Source of the DNA: Lentzea alba
Lineage (GTDB): Bacteria > Actinomycetota > Actinomycetes > Mycobacteriales > Pseudonocardiaceae
Length of the DNA stretch: 64,000 bases
Assembly (NCBI RefSeq): GCF_011067745.1
Contig: NZ_JAAMPJ010000010.1
Span: forward strand, 248,001-312,000
Direction of reading: 5' to 3'
The notes under the pieces were generated by a model, which worked only from the letters and a program-made list of their open reading frames with translations, was not told where the DNA came from and did not search any database. Each line of letters starts with the position of its first letter. Positions within the stretch are counted from its first letter, which is position 1. Positions 16,102 through 25,366 of the stretch are shown here, one piece after another. A program made the position numbers and the translations under genes.

Positions 16102-19100
16102 ATGAGAAAAGCCGCCCCCGTACTCGTCGCTCTCCTGCTGGCGCTGGGCGTCGCGCCCGGCACGCCGCCGGCGGGTGCCGCCGAGCCCGTGCACGGCCTG
16201 AAGGGCGAGTACTTCAGCATGTCGGCGCCGGGCGCGCGGGACTTCGCGAACCTCGCGGGCACCGTGCTGGACGCCGAGGTGAACCACCAGGACCTCACCG
16301 GTGTGTTCGGGTTCCTCGCCGGACGCACCGAGCACACCACGGCACGCTGGACCGGAAGCATCGCGGTGCCGCAGACCGGCGAGTACACCTTCCACGCCAT
16401 CGGGGACAACGGGTTCCGGCTGTTCGTCGACGGCCGGCCGGTGATCGACCACTGGGTCGGCGACTGGGATCGCGAGCAGACCAGCGCGCCGGTCGCGCTG
16501 ACCGCCGGCAGGCAGTACGACTTCCGGCTGGAGATGTTCCAGGACACCGGTGGCGCCAACATGTTCCTGCGCTGGTCGAGCGCGACCACGCCCAAGCAGA
16601 TCGTGCCGGAGTCGGCGTTCACGCCGCCGGCGGACTTCCAGGTCGTGCCGCGCGCGGCGGGCGTCTCGAAGGACGGCCGGGTGCTGACGGCGGACTTCGG
16701 CGGCCGCGTCTCGGGCACGGGCGACCTCAAGGAGCACCTGCGCGTCGAGGTCGACGCGACGCCTATGCCGGTCTCGGTGATCACGGCCAGTCGCGGCCGG
16801 GCCACGGTCCGGCTCGCCGAGGAAGTGTTGAAGGACCAGAGGGTCAGGATCTACTACGACGGCGCGGGCGCGTTGGCCGTCGACGGCAAGAAGGTCGAGA
16901 AGACCGCTCGCACCGTCAAGAACGCCTCTGTGGAACGGCTCAGGACGCCGTGGGGTGAGAAGGTCGACACGCGCAACCCGTTGCCGGAGTACCCGCGGCC
17001 GCAGCTCGAACGGGACAGGTGGGTCAACCTCAACGGCCCGTGGGAGTTCGCGGCGGCGAAGGCAGGGCAGCAGCCCGTGTTCGGGAAGCGGTTGCCGGAG
17101 AAGGTGATCGTGCCGTTCCCGATCGAGTCGCAGCTCTCCGGGCTGGAGCGGCACGAGGACCACATGTTCTACCGCCGCACGGTGACGGTGCCGCGGGACT
17201 GGTCCGGGCAACGGGTGAAGCTCAACTTCGGCGCTGTCGACCACGAGGCGAAGGTGTGGGTCAACGGCAAGCTGGTCGCCGAGCACTCCGGGGGCTACAC
17301 GGCGTTCAGCGCGGACATCACCGATGCGCTCAAACGCGGTGAGCAGGAGATCGTCGTCGCGGTCACCGACACGACCGGCCCGCACCAGCCGAAGGGCAAG
17401 CAGTCGCGCAACCCCAGCGGCATCTTCTACACGCCGTCGTCGGGCATCTGGCAGACGGTGTGGATGGAACCGGTGCCGGACAAGGGGATCGACGAGATCA
17501 AGACGACGCCGGACCTCGCCACGAGCTCGCTGGCGGTCACCGTCAGGTCCGCCGGGAACGCCACCGTCACGGCGGTCGCGAAGGACGCGCGCGGCAGGCA
17601 GGTCGGCACGGTCACCGGACCGGCGAACTCGAACCTCACGCTGCCGGTGCCGAACCCGCACCTGTGGACGCCGGACGACCCGTACCTGTACCAGCTGGAG
17701 ATCAGGCTGGGCGGCGACCGAGTCAAAAGCTACTTCGGCATGCGGTCCACCGGGATCACCACCGTCGGCGGAACGCCCAAGCTGACCCTCAACGGCCAGC
17801 CGATCTTCTCGCTGATGCAGCTGGACCAGGGCTTCTACCCGGACGGGCTGAACACGGCGCCGAGCGACGAGGCGCTCGTGTTCGACCTGAAGGCGCAGAA
17901 GGACCTCGGCTTCAACTCGGTCCGCAAGCACATCAAGGCCGAGCCCGCCCGCTGGTACTACCACGCGGACCGGCTGGGACTGCTGGTGTGGCAGGACTTC
18001 GTGTCCATTGAGGACGGCAACAACCCCAAGGCACAGCAGGCGTTCCTCAACGAGAGCCGTGAGCTGATGCAGCAGCTGCACAACTACCCGTCGATCTACG
18101 CCTGGATCGTGTTCAACGAGGGCTGGGGCGAGTGGGACCGCACCGTCACGGGACAGATCACCGACGAGGTCAAGGCCGCTGACCCGAGCCGGATCGTCAA
18201 CGCGCACAGCGGCGTGAACTGCTGTGCCTCCAAGGGCGACTCGGGCAAGGGCGACGTCATCGACCACCACGACTACAACAACACCGACCCGGCGCGTCCG
18301 GACGGCAAGCGGGTCGTGATGGACGGCGAGCACGGCGGCTTCACGTTGCGCACGCCTGGACACCAGTGGCCCGGTGCGCCGATCGCGATCTACAGCGGTG
18401 TGGCGAGCAAGGCGGCGCTGACGGCGAAGTACGTCGACAACACCCGCACGTTCTACCTGGGCCAGGCCCGCGCGGAGCTGTCCGCGTCGGTCTACACGCA
18501 GGTCACCGATCTGGAGGGCGAGCTCAACGGGCTCTGGACCTACGATCGCAAGCGCATCAAGGTCGATCCCGGCCCGGTGCGCGAGATCAACCGGCGGGTG
18601 ATCGAGGCAGGAGCGAACGCCGGCAAGCCGTACCCGTACGCCGAGCGCGGCGAGTGGAAGCTCAACGACGGCAAGGGAACGGCGGCGAAGGACTCGAGCG
18701 GTGGCGGCAATCCGCTGACGCTGAGCCCGACCGGCGCCACCTGGAAGGACGGCGCGCTGGAGTTCCGCAACGGCTCGGCGGAGACCTACGGCCCGGTCAT
18801 CGACACGACCGGCGACTACTCGGTGTCCGCGAAGGTGCGGCTGGACGAGCTGCCGGACAACTACGCCACCGCGGTCAGCCAGGATGGCAGGGAGCGCGAA
18901 AATCCGTTCTACCTGCAGTACGGGCAGGGCGCGTTCGCGTTCAGCACGCCGGGCGGCAACCGGGCCCGGTTCGAGATCACGCCGGAGCTCGGCCGCTGGT
19001 ACGAGCTCAAGGGCGAACGGGTCGGCGACGAGATCCGGCTCTACGTGGACGGGTCGTTGGTCGCCACGGCTCCGGCCGGGCCGGCGATCGTGAGCACCGG

Positions 19101-19188
19101 CGCGCTCGCGGTGGGGCGGGCCAAGTTCGGAGGTCAGAACGTCGACTTCTGGCGAGGCGCGATCAAGGACGTCCGGGTCACCTCTTGA
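16102..19188 (+). CDS. Secreted PA14 / glycoside hydrolase family 2 / LamG protein
   Basis: 1028 residues: signal peptide (1-30, ending GAAEP), PA14 carbohydrate-binding domain (about 33-175), GH2 sugar-binding and Ig-like domains (about 306-560), GH2 TIM barrel (about 560-810) and a C-terminal LamG/concanavalin-like domain (about 852-1028). Expected acid/base Glu673 in FNEGWGEWD and nucleophile Glu743 in DGEHGG, 70 residues apart as in family 2. The ATG at 16102 gives a normal Sec signal with a GGGG ribosome site; an upstream in-frame ATG at 16057 would put the operator inside the gene. Probably a beta-galactosidase or related exo-glycosidase acting on plant polysaccharide; sugar specificity unknown. 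Confidence 0.88.
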   Translation: MRKAAPVLVALLLALGVAPGTPPAGAAEPVHGLKGEYFSMSAPGARDFANLAGTVLDAEVNHQDLTGVFGFLAGRTEHTTARWTGSIAVPQTGEYTFHAIGDNGFRLFVDGRPVIDHWVGDWDREQTSAPVALTAGRQYDFRLEMFQDTGGANMFLRWSSATTPKQIVPESAFTPPADFQVVPRAAGVSKDGRVLTADFGGRVSGTGDLKEHLRVEVDATPMPVSVITASRGRATVRLAEEVLKDQRVRIYYDGAGALAVDGKKVEKTARTVKNASVERLRTPWGEKVDTRNPLPEYPRPQLERDRWVNLNGPWEFAAAKAGQQPVFGKRLPEKVIVPFPIESQLSGLERHEDHMFYRRTVTVPRDWSGQRVKLNFGAVDHEAKVWVNGKLVAEHSGGYTAFSADITDALKRGEQEIVVAVTDTTGPHQPKGKQSRNPSGIFYTPSSGIWQTVWMEPVPDKGIDEIKTTPDLATSSLAVTVRSAGNATVTAVAKDARGRQVGTVTGPANSNLTLPVPNPHLWTPDDPYLYQLEIRLGGDRVKSYFGMRSTGITTVGGTPKLTLNGQPIFSLMQLDQGFYPDGLNTAPSDEALVFDLKAQKDLGFNSVRKHIKAEPARWYYHADRLGLLVWQDFVSIEDGNNPKAQQAFLNESRELMQQLHNYPSIYAWIVFNEGWGEWDRTVTGQITDEVKAADPSRIVNAHSGVNCCASKGDSGKGDVIDHHDYNNTDPARPDGKRVVMDGEHGGFTLRTPGHQWPGAPIAIYSGVASKAALTAKYVDNTRTFYLGQARAELSASVYTQVTDLEGELNGLWTYDRKRIKVDPGPVREINRRVIEAGANAGKPYPYAERGEWKLNDGKGTAAKDSSGGGNPLTLSPTGATWKDGALEFRNGSAETYGPVIDTTGDYSVSAKVRLDELPDNYATAVSQDGRERENPFYLQYGQGAFAFSTPGGNRARFEITPELGRWYELKGERVGDEIRLYVDGSLVATAPAGPAIVSTGALAVGRAKFGGQNVDFWRGAIKDVRVTS

Positions 19189-19205
19189 TGTTGTCGCGGT
19201 CGGCC

Positions 19206-21566
19206 TCACCGGTGTCGTCGGATCAGCGCCCACAGGATCAAGGCTGTCACCAGTAGGCCGAGGCCGGCCGCGACTCGGAAGTCCAGCACCCACAGGAGGA
19301 GGCTGAACGCGCAAGGCCCGGCGACGAGCAGGAACCGCAGCCCTCCGTCCGCCGACGGTGCCGGTGGGGTGAGGTCGTGGGCGGACGTTTCCGGCGGGCG
19401 GCTGACCGCGGCCTGAACAGGCAAGACGGTCGTGTCATCCGAACGCCGGATCCCGCAACGGCGGTCGTCGAGCATCTTCTGCGCTTTTCGGTGCATGTCA
19501 CCGTCGAGGTCGGCGAAGATCTCGACGGCCTTCTCGAGATACGGGGTGGCCTTGAACGTGTCCGCGTTGGCGAGATCCCACAGCGCCCACGCCTCGGCCA
19601 GTCTGTTCTTCGACTGCTGGTGGGTCTTGAGACTCTCCAGCAGGTAGCTGATCCGCTCGTCCGTGTCCCCGACGACCGATCTCGGCAGGCGTTGTGGCAG
19701 GAAGTCGTCGTACCGCACGTGTGCGGCGGCCAGTGCTTCGGCCGCCTCGTGGTGCTCCAACGCCTGATCGGGTTTCTCCTGCAACCAGTAGTAGTAAGCA
19801 AGTGCGTGGTGGGCGATGGCGACGCCACTGGCGTCCTCAACGGACTGCCAGAGCTGGAGAGCCGTTTGCCATTGCTCTTCCGCGACTCTGAGGTTGCCCA
19901 TGTTCCACGCCGCCACCCCGCAGCAGTACGTGCTCATCGCATGACCGCGGAGGTCGTCCAGGGCCTGCCACCGCAGGGCGGCCTGGTCGTAGAGATGCGC
20001 TGCCTTCTTGAACTCCCGGTAGCCGTGGTAGACGTCGGCCAGGATCTGGTGTGACCACGCGTGTGCGTGGCTGTCCGCGAGCGCGCCGGCGACGACGAGC
20101 GCGCCTTCGGCAACTTCGAGGAACTCGTTGCGCGGCAAGGTGTTCCCGAAGAATCCACGCAACGCGACGGGGATGCGCCACGCGGCCTCGTCGGTGAGGC
20201 TCTTCGCGAGCTGCAAGGCGGCGATGAGGTTCGCGCGTTCGGACTCGCACCAGGACTGCGCCTCGCGGGCATCGGTGAACGAGATCAGCGCCGCTGCATC
20301 GGGCGCGAGCTTCGGCGGCTCGTGGGGCTGATGTGGAGTTGTGGCGGCGGCCTCCTCGGCGCCGTTGCGGTAGAAGGCGAGCATCCTTTTCACCGCATCG
20401 GTGGTGTCCTCGGCCGAGTCGTCCGCGTGTGCCATCTCAGTCGCATAGGCGCGGAGGAGGTCGTGGAAGCGGAATCGGCCCGGGGTGGGTTCTTCGACCA
20501 GGTGTGCTCGCGCCAGTTCCTCGAGACCGGTTTGGGCGTCCGGCACGCTGATGCCCGCCAGCGCGGCGGCGACGGGGCCGCCGAAGTCCGGGGTCACGTG
20601 CAGTCCGAGGCGCCGGAACAACAGGGCGGTCTCGTCTGAGAGCGTCTTGTAGGACCACGAGAAGACCGCACGCACGGCGACCGTCTTGTCCTCGGGCGAG
20701 GACAGGACCCGAAGGCGCTCCCGCACGTCGGCCAGCTCCGCGACGAGAGCCGCGATCGGTCGTTGGGGCCTGAAGGCGACGATCTCGCCGGCGATCCGCA
20801 GTGCCAGGGGGAGATGGGAGCACAGCGCCGCGAGCTCCGCGAGGATCGTGTCGTCCGCGTCCTCGTGGACGACACGGAGAACCTCCCGCAGCAGTGTGAC
20901 GGCCTCCGCCGTGGACAGGAGGTCGAGTGTGATGCGCCGGGCTCCGTCCCGGCTGACCAGACCCGCCAGCGCGTTCCTGCTCGTCACCACGACCACGCAG
21001 CCGGCGTTCCCGGGCAACAGCGGCCGGACCTGGTCCTCGGAGGAGGCGTTGTCCAGAACGACGAGGATTTTCCGGGACGCCAGCAAGGACCGGTAGAGCG
21101 CGCTCTTCTCCGCCACACTCGGGGGAATGTCGGAAGCGGGTGTGCCGAGTGCCCGGAGAAAGTGGCTCAGGGCTTCTTCCGAGGTGACCGGCGGCTCCGG
21201 ATCGTAGCCTCTGAGGTTGATGTACAAATCCCCGTCGGGGAATTCTTTCCGGACGCGGTGCGCCCAGTGCAGGGCGAGGGCGGTCTTGCCGACGCCCGCC
21301 GTGCCGGCGATGGCGGAGATCACCAGCGCCGAGGTGTCCGCCCCGGCGATGTCCTGCAGGAAGCCTTCCAGCCGGCCCATGTCGTCCACTCGTCCGGTGA
21401 ACAAGGCGACGTCGGCCGGCAATTGCCGCGGGACGACCGTCGTGGGTGAGTCGGTGGCGAGGCTGACGTCGCCGCGGACGATCCCGATTTGGACGATGTT
21501 GCCACCGACATTGGAATTCTCGGTGACCAAGGAGGTCGAGTCGTCCTCACTCACTTCGAACCTCAC
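19206..21566 (-). CDS. NB-ARC / TPR STAND protein with N-terminal amyloid-like motif
   Basis: 786 residues. Residues about 19-38 (GGNIVQIGIVRGDVSL) match the short Gly/Val/Gln amyloid-signalling motif found in actinobacterial NLR-like proteins. The NB-ARC domain has P-loop GTAGVGKTALA (about 85-95), Walker B ILVVLDNA (about 167), VVVTSRN, GLPL-like HLPLALRIAG and MHD-like RFHDLLRAYA. TPR-like helical repeats run from about 470 to 690. Two hydrophobic spans close the protein (about 740-783), suggesting a membrane anchor. No DNA-binding BTAD domain, so it is not a SARP activator. Likely an NLR-type sensor that nucleates a partner through its motif; no partner gene is visible nearby. Confidence 0.82.
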   Translation of the reverse strand: MRFEVSEDDSTSLVTENSNVGGNIVQIGIVRGDVSLATDSPTTVVPRQLPADVALFTGRVDDMGRLEGFLQDIAGADTSALVISAIAGTAGVGKTALALHWAHRVRKEFPDGDLYINLRGYDPEPPVTSEEALSHFLRALGTPASDIPPSVAEKSALYRSLLASRKILVVLDNASSEDQVRPLLPGNAGCVVVVTSRNALAGLVSRDGARRITLDLLSTAEAVTLLREVLRVVHEDADDTILAELAALCSHLPLALRIAGEIVAFRPQRPIAALVAELADVRERLRVLSSPEDKTVAVRAVFSWSYKTLSDETALLFRRLGLHVTPDFGGPVAAALAGISVPDAQTGLEELARAHLVEEPTPGRFRFHDLLRAYATEMAHADDSAEDTTDAVKRMLAFYRNGAEEAAATTPHQPHEPPKLAPDAAALISFTDAREAQSWCESERANLIAALQLAKSLTDEAAWRIPVALRGFFGNTLPRNEFLEVAEGALVVAGALADSHAHAWSHQILADVYHGYREFKKAAHLYDQAALRWQALDDLRGHAMSTYCCGVAAWNMGNLRVAEEQWQTALQLWQSVEDASGVAIAHHALAYYYWLQEKPDQALEHHEAAEALAAAHVRYDDFLPQRLPRSVVGDTDERISYLLESLKTHQQSKNRLAEAWALWDLANADTFKATPYLEKAVEIFADLDGDMHRKAQKMLDDRRCGIRRSDDTTVLPVQAAVSRPPETSAHDLTPPAPSADGGLRFLLVAGPCAFSLLLWVLDFRVAAGLGLLVTALILWALIRRHR

Positions 21567-21694
21567 ATCAGCTCACGCCGGACCGCTGGAGGTCGAACAG
21601 GTTATCAAGCGGCGAGCGCCGCCCCATTCGTGTTACCGGGAAGGTGTGAATCCGAATTCCGGTCGGCGTGGATTCGTGCTGGTTCGAGAACTCG

Positions 21695-22363
21695 TCACCG
21701 CCCCGGCTGTCTTGTTCCCACGAGTCCGTTGACGTGCGCGTAGGCGACGGCGTGCACGCGATCCCGTAGTCCCAGCTTGGCCAGCACCCGCGAGACGTGC
21801 GTCTTCACGGTCTCGTCTCCGACGTGCAGCTGAGCCGCGATCTCGGCATTGCTGTGCGCCGCTGCCACCAGCAGCAGCACCTCCCGCTCGCGTGCGGTGA
21901 GCAGGGCGAGCTCCGGGGGAGTGGGTGGTGTGGCGAGGCTGACGGCGAAGCGCGCGATGAGCCGTTGCGTCACGGACGGGTCGATCAACGCGTCGCCTCG
22001 TGCCGCCACCCGGACCGCGGAGATCAGCTCCTCGGGCGGAAGCGACTTCAGGAGGAACCCGCTGGCGCCCGCGGACAGCGCCCGGTACACGTACTCGTCG
22101 GTGTCATACGTGGTCAGCAGCAGGACCTTCGTGCGGTTCGCGGGATCGGCCAGGATCATCTCGGTCGCGCCCAGGCCGTCCAGCTTGGGCATCCGGATGT
22201 CCAGCACGGCCACGTCCGGGCGCAGACGGGCCACCTCGGTGACGGCGGCCCGGCCGTCGGCCACCTCGGCGACGCACCGCAGGTCGGGCTGGGTGTCGAA
22301 GATGGCGCGCAGGCCCGAGCGCAGCATCGCGTGGTCGTCGGCCAGCAGCACGGTGAGGGTCAT
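21695..22363 (-). CDS. NarL/FixJ-type response regulator
   Basis: 222 residues: receiver domain (acidic pair in LLADDHAML, phospho-acceptor Asp in VLDIRMPKLDG, Lys in FLLKS) and LuxR-type helix-turn-helix (LTAREREVLLLV, then NAEIAAQLHVGDETVKTHVSRVL). Its ATG overlaps the stop of the kinase gene in ATGA, so the pair is one transcript. It probably acts on its own promoter region and the divergent 23633 operon. Confidence 0.93.
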   Translation of the reverse strand: MTLTVLLADDHAMLRSGLRAIFDTQPDLRCVAEVADGRAAVTEVARLRPDVAVLDIRMPKLDGLGATEMILADPANRTKVLLLTTYDTDEYVYRALSAGASGFLLKSLPPEELISAVRVAARGDALIDPSVTQRLIARFAVSLATPPTPPELALLTAREREVLLLVAAAHSNAEIAAQLHVGDETVKTHVSRVLAKLGLRDRVHAVAYAHVNGLVGTRQPGR

Positions 22364-23496
22364 GACGCCTCCAGCGGGAAGGTGACGACGGTGCGCCAGG
22401 TCCGTCCGTCGGTGGCCAGGCCGGACTCGGTGGTGCCGGCGAACATGCCCGCGCGGTTGCGCATGCCTGCCAGGCCTCGGCGCACCGAGCCGGAGCGCCC
22501 GTTGCCGTTGCCCACGGCGTTCGAGGCCGAGATGGTGAGCGCGTCCGGGGCGTAGTCCAAGGTCACCGTCACGCCGGACGCGTCGCCGTGCCGCAGGGCG
22601 TTCGTCAGCATCTCCTGGATGATCCGGTAGACCGTGATGTCCAACGACTCCGGCACGTCTCGGGGCGAGCCGCGGACCTCCAGGCGCGCCGGGGTGCCGG
22701 CCGCGCGCACGCCGTCGAGCAGCTCGTCCACGTTGTCCAGGCCCGGTTGGCGGGCGCCTTCCGACTTGTCGCCGTGCAACAGGTCCAGGAGGTGGCGCAG
22801 GTCGACCATCGCGGCACGGCTGGAAGTTTCGACCGAGCGCAACGACTTCTCCAGGCCGCCGTTGCCGTTGGGCAGACCCAGGCGGGCCGCGCCGGCGTGC
22901 AGGCCGATCGCGCTGACGTGGTGCACGATCACGTCGTGCAGGTCGCGGGCGATCGCGCTGCGTTCCTCGGTGATGGCCTTGGTGACGGCTGCCTGCGCGT
23001 CCGCCTGCTCCATCGCGGAACGCTTCTCGAGTTCGGCGAAGTAGGAGCGGCGGGCCGTGGTGTAGCGGCCGACGAGCCACGGCAGCACCGCGATCTTCGC
23101 CACCACCAGCAGCGACAGCACGACCTCCGTGCGCATCACCAACGGGCAGATGAACGCGCTCACGGCCAGCACGCCGAGAGAGGCGTAGGCCGGTGTGCCG
23201 CGCAGCCAGGCGCCGGCGCGGTAGCCGGCGATCAGCAGGCCGGCCTCGTTGGCGTACATCTGGTCGCCGACGGCGAACAGGACGATCAGCGGGACGGCCG
23301 CCTGGGCCGCGGCGACCCAGCCGGAGTACCTGGTCGGGCCCGCGAGCATGAGGTCGACCGCCAGGGTCATGATCAGCACCCCGGCCGTCTGTCCCGGCGT
23401 GCCGTCGGAGAACAGCACGAAACCGCCGTCGGCGAGCATGCAGGTGGCCGCCACCAGCCACGACTGGTGCTTGAGAGGGAGCTTGATCGGGTGCAT
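22360..23496 (-). CDS. NarL-type sensor histidine kinase
   Basis: 378 residues: about six N-terminal membrane spans (1-165) without a large extracellular loop, HisKA_3 phospho-acceptor region (IARDLHDVIVHHVSAIGLHAG) and HATPase domain (EMLTNALRHG as N box, RRGLAGMRNRAGMF). I chose the ATG at 23496; another in-frame ATG lies at 23517 and neither has a strong ribosome site. It is divergent from the secreted/membrane operon at 23633, separated by a strong palindrome. Confidence 0.9.
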   Translation of the reverse strand: MHPIKLPLKHQSWLVAATCMLADGGFVLFSDGTPGQTAGVLIMTLAVDLMLAGPTRYSGWVAAAQAAVPLIVLFAVGDQMYANEAGLLIAGYRAGAWLRGTPAYASLGVLAVSAFICPLVMRTEVVLSLLVVAKIAVLPWLVGRYTTARRSYFAELEKRSAMEQADAQAAVTKAITEERSAIARDLHDVIVHHVSAIGLHAGAARLGLPNGNGGLEKSLRSVETSSRAAMVDLRHLLDLLHGDKSEGARQPGLDNVDELLDGVRAAGTPARLEVRGSPRDVPESLDITVYRIIQEMLTNALRHGDASGVTVTLDYAPDALTISASNAVGNGNGRSGSVRRGLAGMRNRAGMFAGTTESGLATDGRTWRTVVTFPLEAS

Positions 23497-23551
23497 CGCT
23501 GAGGAATCTTGCCGCATCCGGGCGCCGGGTTCGTCATCCTTCGCGGGGGCC

Positions 23552-23582
23552 GGAAATCCCCCGCGCGGGGGACCCGATTTCC
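23552..23582. promoter_or_regulatory. Nested palindrome between two-component pair and divergent operon
   Basis: CCCCCGCGCGGGGG (23558-23571) is a perfect 14-bp palindrome, flanked by GGAAAT (23552-23557) and ATTTCC (23577-23582), which are inverted to each other but slightly off-centre. It lies midway between the divergent starts, where the response regulator would be expected to bind. Confidence 0.5.
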
Positions 23583-23632
23583 GTCGCGGCAGTGACGCTT
23601 CGGGCCGGTGGTGATCGTTACGTTCGGCCACG

Positions 23633-24970
23633 ATGAAACGAAGCGTCTCGATCCTGCTGCTCACGCTGGGTGCGATCCTCGGAATCGCGGGCCCGGCGCT
23701 CGCCGACGGCGCCCAGGCCGGTGCGGACGTCCACGTCGCGCAGACGCTCGGCGACCGCGACCTCACGGTGATCATCCGACGGGTCGCCGAGGTGCCCGGA
23801 CCAGTGCACGTCGACGTGGTCACGCACGCCGGTTCGCCGGCGGGGGAGATCACGCTGACCGCGCGGGCGGCGGGCGCGGCGACCAGCACCACGAAGGTGG
23901 TTCTGGGGGAGAAGCCCGGTTTCCACTCGGGTGTCCTGCGGATCGACCGGCCCGGGCCGTGGGAGCTGGCGGTCGACGAGGCGACCATTCCGTTCGTCGT
24001 TCCGGCGCTGGTGCCGTCGCCGTGGGAGAACGCGACCTACGGCGGGTTCATCGCGGCCGGCGTGCTGTTGTTCGTGGCACTGCTGTTGGCGGTGTTCGGG
24101 AGGCCCGGACTCGCGCTCGTGCCGACAGCGGGCGTGATCGCCGCGGTCGCCGTCGCGGCCACGGCGGCGTTGCTCTCGCCGAGCATTCCGCCGCTCGCGC
24201 CGCCCGGCACGCAGCTGGATCCGACGTTCGACAACGTCAACGATCCCTACCAGCGAACGTCCATAGTGGACTTCTCGCGGCCGCCGGTGAACCTCGTTCC
24301 TGGTGTTCGTGGCGATGATCTCGTGCTCAGTCTGACGGACGGGTCGTCAGGGCGGCCGGTGGACGACCTGCTGGTGCACGACAGCGCGTTCATCCACCTC
24401 GTCGTGGTGTCGCCGTCCGGGAATCTCCTTCACCTGCACCCGATTCGCACGGCACCGGGCGAGTACCGCGCCCGGCTGAAGGCTGCGGAACGGGGCACGT
24501 ACGCGCTCGCCGCCGAGATCGCCCGGCGCGGCGGGGGAGTGCAGCTGCTGCGGTCCAGCATCGAGGTCTCCGGCACGTCCGCTGCTCGGCCGCAGGACGG
24601 AAAGGCAGCGCTGGCAACGGAAATCCGGGAGGCGGGCCGGCCGAGCACGATCACCGCGGGCTTCGGTGAACGGGATCTGCAGCCGTGGCTGGGCATGCTC
24701 GGGCACATGATCGTCATCGGGCCCGTCACCGACAGCCCCGCGAAGGCACCGATCTGGGCGCACGTGCACTCGATGATCCCGCCGACGCCGGGCCTGCCCG
24801 ACAAGCCGGACGAGAGCGTGGCCGCATACGGGCCGGACGTGCCGTTCACCTACTCGTTCCCGTTGCCGGGCAAGTACTTCGTGTGGATCCAGGCCGAACG
24901 GAACTACGAGATCGTCACCGTGCCGACGGTCGTCGACGTTCCCGCGGCGAAGGGGGTTTCGGAGAAGTGA
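23633..24970 (+). CDS. Exported membrane protein with His-rich C-terminal domains
   Basis: 445 residues: Sec signal (1-25, cleaved after ALA), an extracytoplasmic beta-rich domain (about 30-125), two membrane spans (about 133-185), then a second extracytoplasmic region (about 195-445). His-containing segments HLHPIRTAPGEY, LGHMIVIG and WAHVHSMIPP in the last part resemble copper- or haem-handling domains of YtkA/CopC-like neighbours, but no named family is certain. First gene of a four-gene overlapping operon divergent from the two-component pair. Metal or redox homeostasis is inference. Confidence 0.72.
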   Translation: MKRSVSILLLTLGAILGIAGPALADGAQAGADVHVAQTLGDRDLTVIIRRVAEVPGPVHVDVVTHAGSPAGEITLTARAAGAATSTTKVVLGEKPGFHSGVLRIDRPGPWELAVDEATIPFVVPALVPSPWENATYGGFIAAGVLLFVALLLAVFGRPGLALVPTAGVIAAVAVAATAALLSPSIPPLAPPGTQLDPTFDNVNDPYQRTSIVDFSRPPVNLVPGVRGDDLVLSLTDGSSGRPVDDLLVHDSAFIHLVVVSPSGNLLHLHPIRTAPGEYRARLKAAERGTYALAAEIARRGGGVQLLRSSIEVSGTSAARPQDGKAALATEIREAGRPSTITAGFGERDLQPWLGMLGHMIVIGPVTDSPAKAPIWAHVHSMIPPTPGLPDKPDESVAAYGPDVPFTYSFPLPGKYFVWIQAERNYEIVTVPTVVDVPAAKGVSEK

Positions 24971-25353
24971 AGCGTTCTGCGCTCGTCCTTCTGGCCGCGG
25001 TGATCGCGTTGGCCGGCGTGCTCGTGGTGGTGTGGCCGCGCACCGTGGAGGCACAGCCGCAGCTCGCGGAAAGCGCGCAACTCCGGTTCGTGCTCACGCC
25101 CGCGAGCACGAAGTCCGGCAGGAACTCGTTCGACCTGCGGGTCACCGACCGGTCGGGTCACCCCGCCCAGGGCGCGGTGACGGTCGAACCGGCGATGCCG
25201 CAGATGGGCCACGCGCTCGCCCCGATCACCGCGGGCCCGGCGGAACCCGGCCGCTACGAGGTCGGCGACGTCGACCTGCTGATGGCCGGGCAATGGGAGA
25301 TCACCGTGTCACTCAATGCGGAACGGGTCGTCATCCCGTTGCTGCTCACCTGA
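24967..25353 (+). CDS. FixH/YtkA-like membrane-anchored protein
   Basis: 128 residues: a single N-terminal span (about 4-24), then an Ig-like domain with the pattern FDLRVTDRSGHPAQGAVTVEPAMPQMGHAL split over the Met/His-containing loop PQMGH typical of YtkA/FixH domains. The GTG start overlaps the previous stop in GTGA. FixH-like proteins attend copper insertion or cation pumps in oxidase assembly; YtkA-like ones are tied to copper. Role here is inferred from family and neighbours. Confidence 0.75.
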   Translation: MKRSALVLLAAVIALAGVLVVVWPRTVEAQPQLAESAQLRFVLTPASTKSGRNSFDLRVTDRSGHPAQGAVTVEPAMPQMGHALAPITAGPAEPGRYEVGDVDLLMAGQWEITVSLNAERVVIPLLLT

Positions 25354-25366
25354 AAGGGGAGGATCA

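Noticed and set aside
21648..21675. GAATCC/GGATTC inverted repeat upstream of the NB-ARC gene
   Set aside because: Only six-base arms with a 16-base gap; too weak to call an operator without comparison.
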